Below, in pieces: positions 62,431 to 64,000 of a stretch of 64,000 nt of DNA. The DNA comes from Nicotiana tabacum (taxonomy: Eukaryota > Streptophyta > Magnoliopsida > Solanales > Solanaceae). The stretch is taken from the NCBI RefSeq assembly GCF_000715075.1, contig NC_134080.1:37180758-37244757 (forward strand), in the 5' to 3' direction. The notes under the pieces were generated by a model. The model searched no databases. It had not been told where the DNA came from and was given only the letters and a program-made list of their open reading frames with translations. The position numbers were made by a program, and so were the translations under genes. Every line of letters begins with the position of its first letter. The stretch's first letter is position 1.

Positions 62431-63378
62431 CCTTCATAAGTAGTATTTCAAGTATATTTTATAGGGAGTAACCAAAATTGGTCGAATTTAGGGTAAAAAA
62501 TTCTGGATTATTCACGTCCAATATTAAATACTGGACATTATGGTTTAATAATATATACCTTTAGTGTAATATACATGAAACAAAGTATTAAATTATTTAA
62601 TTCCAGTAAATTATTCTAGATACCAAGTTTCCACTATTTTTCACTTCTCCATTATAACATACTTACTTATATCTCTTCATGAGTAGCATTTCCAGCATAT
62701 TTTATAGGGAGTAACCAAAATTGTTCAAATTTAGCGTAAAAAATTCTGGATTTTTCACGTCCAATATTAAATACGAGACATAGTGGTTTAACAATATATA
62801 ACTCTAGTGTAATATACAGGAAATAAAATATTAAATTATTTAATTCTAGTAAATTATTCTAGATTCCAAGTTTCCACTATTTTACACTTCTCCATTATAA
62901 TATACTTGCTTATATCCCTTCATATGTAGCATTTCCAACATATTTTATAGGGAGTAACCAAAATTGGACGAATTTAGGATAAAATATTCTGGATTGTTCA
63001 CGTTCAGTATTAAATACTGGACATTATGGTTTAAAAATATATACTTCCAGTGTAATATACAGGAAACAAAATATTAAATTATTTAATTCTAGTAAATTGT
63101 TCTAGATACCAAGTTTCCATTATTTTTAACTTTTCTATTATAATATACTGGCTTATATGCCTTCATAAGTAGCATTTCCAGCATAATTTATAGGGAATAA
63201 CCAAAATTGGTCAAATTTAGCTTAAAAAATTGTGGATTTGTCACGTCTAGTATTAAATAAGGGACATAGTGGTTTGACAATATATAACTCCAGTGTATTA
63301 TACAGGAAAAAAATATTAAATTATTTAATTCTAGTAAATTGTTCTAGATACCAAGTTTCCACTTCTCCATTGTAATAT
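62431..63378. repeat. MULE 3' array, block 3
   Basis: Resumes after the solo LTR with the repeated atatc (62426-62430). Landmarks lie near 62649, 62891, 63134 and 63367. It is interrupted by an LTR at 63379. Confidence 0.9.
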
Positions 63379-64000
63379 TGTAACAACCCGATCGGTTGTT
63401 TTAAGCTCTAGCGCACCATTCAACAATTTGAGACTACGAGTAGCTTTATTTAAGGTATTATGACTTGTACGCGTGGTCGGAATCGAATTTCGTGGAGTTC
63501 GAAGTTGATTTGGAAAGAGAATTCTCATTTTGGAAGCTTTAAGTTGAAAGAATTAGCTAAGATTGGATTTCTGAGTAAACAACCTCGGAATTGGGATTCG
63601 AAGGTTCCAGCAGGTTCGTATGATGATTTCGGACTTGGGCGTATACCCGTATCGGGTTTTGGAAGACCCGGAAATCTTTTTGGCGCCAATTGTGAAAGTT
63701 AGCATTTTGGAGGAATTTCATAAGTTTGGGTTGAAGTGCATTTCAGGGTTATTAATGTTTGTTTGGGATTATGAGTCTCGGAATTTCTCCATATGGTGAT
63801 TCTAGAATTGGGAGCGCGATCGGAAGTGAGTTCGGAGGTCCGTAGGTCATTTTGAAGTCATTCGGCTAAAGATAGAAATTTGAAGGTTTTTGAGAAGTTT
63901 GTCCGAGAGTTTGACTTTTTAATATCGAAGGATTCTAATTTCAAAAGTTGTAATAGGTCCGTAATGTCTAATATTACTTGTGTGCAAAATTTGAGGTCAA
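63379..64000 (+). mobile_element. Start of an LTR, + orientation, running off the window
   Basis: Begins TGTAACAACCCGATCGG, the reverse complement of the LTR end at 47850-47866. It is therefore the LARD-like LTR family in the opposite orientation. Its expected target copy is aatat (63374-63378). Solo LTR or full element cannot be told from this window. Confidence 0.8.

Larger units (their letters stand above)
1..63378 (+). mobile_element. Mutator-like DNA transposon (MULE), split by nested insertions
   Basis: One MULE forms the backbone of the window. Its visible pieces are 1-1013, 14904-15802, 27736-31527, 41542-44359, 54891-56935 and 62431-63378. Each junction is an LTR-type insertion with a 5-bp duplication, and the transposase reading frame resumes across the first two. 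The MULE holds a 5' region with short dyads, a MuDR-type transposase gene with one intron, a small convergent reading frame, and a long tandem array with a unit of about 243 bp. Neither terminal inverted repeat was identified. The left end probably lies before base 1, and the right end lies beyond the LTR that starts at 63379. The transposase has several stops, so this copy is not autonomous now. That all pieces belong to one element is an inference from shared motifs and clean junctions. Confidence 0.85.

Overview
The window looks like repeat-filled nuclear DNA of a plant, most likely a Solanaceae species with a large genome such as Nicotiana. This is inferred from the long LTRs starting TGTCACGACCC, the element families present and the AT-rich background. 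I see no host gene, rRNA, tRNA gene or CRISPR array. Nearly every base belongs to one old Mutator-like DNA transposon (MULE) or to something inserted in it.

The MULE runs on the + strand from before base 1 to about 63378. It is visible in six pieces: 1-1013, 14904-15802, 27736-31527, 41542-44359, 54891-56935 and 62431-63378, about 11.5 kb in all. It carries a 5' region with 17-bp dyads, a broken MuDR-type transposase gene (start about 913, end 29588) with one 521-bp intron, a small second reading frame on the opposite strand (30925-31137) behind a TATA box, and about 5.8 kb of a tandem array with a unit of about 243 bp. The 17-bp dyad (CCAGTAT-N3-ATACTGG and variants) occurs in the 5' region, the intron, the 3' region and every array unit.

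Insertions directly in the MULE, left to right, are as follows. (1) 1014-14898: a 13.9-kb Ogre/Tat-like LTR element on the - strand with gag but no pol. (2) 15803-27730: a Tekay/Del-like Ty3/gypsy chromovirus element on the - strand with 2.9-kb LTRs and decayed gag, protease, RT, RNase H, integrase and chromodomain; a 651-bp hAT-type element (23144-23794) sits in its gag. (3) 31528-41536: a solo LTR that itself contains two further solo LTRs, 31569-34365 (+) and 36681-40010 (-). (4) 44360-54885: a non-coding LTR element with 3.5-kb and 3.2-kb LTRs. (5) 56936-62425: a Tekay-like solo LTR with another solo LTR (59442-62003) nested in it. (6) From 63379 an LTR begins and runs off the window. The LTR insertions have TG...CA ends and mostly recognisable 5-bp target duplications, so removing them in order restores one continuous MULE and, in several places, its reading frame.

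The most unusual signals are the repeated dyad system of the MULE with its second convergent small gene, and a shared promoter layout in nine LTRs. In each of the nine, a cluster of short GC-rich words lies just upstream of a TATA box, and a canonical 5' splice site lies about 93-107 bp downstream of that TATA box. The GC-rich words differ between LTRs whose flanks are otherwise clearly homologous.
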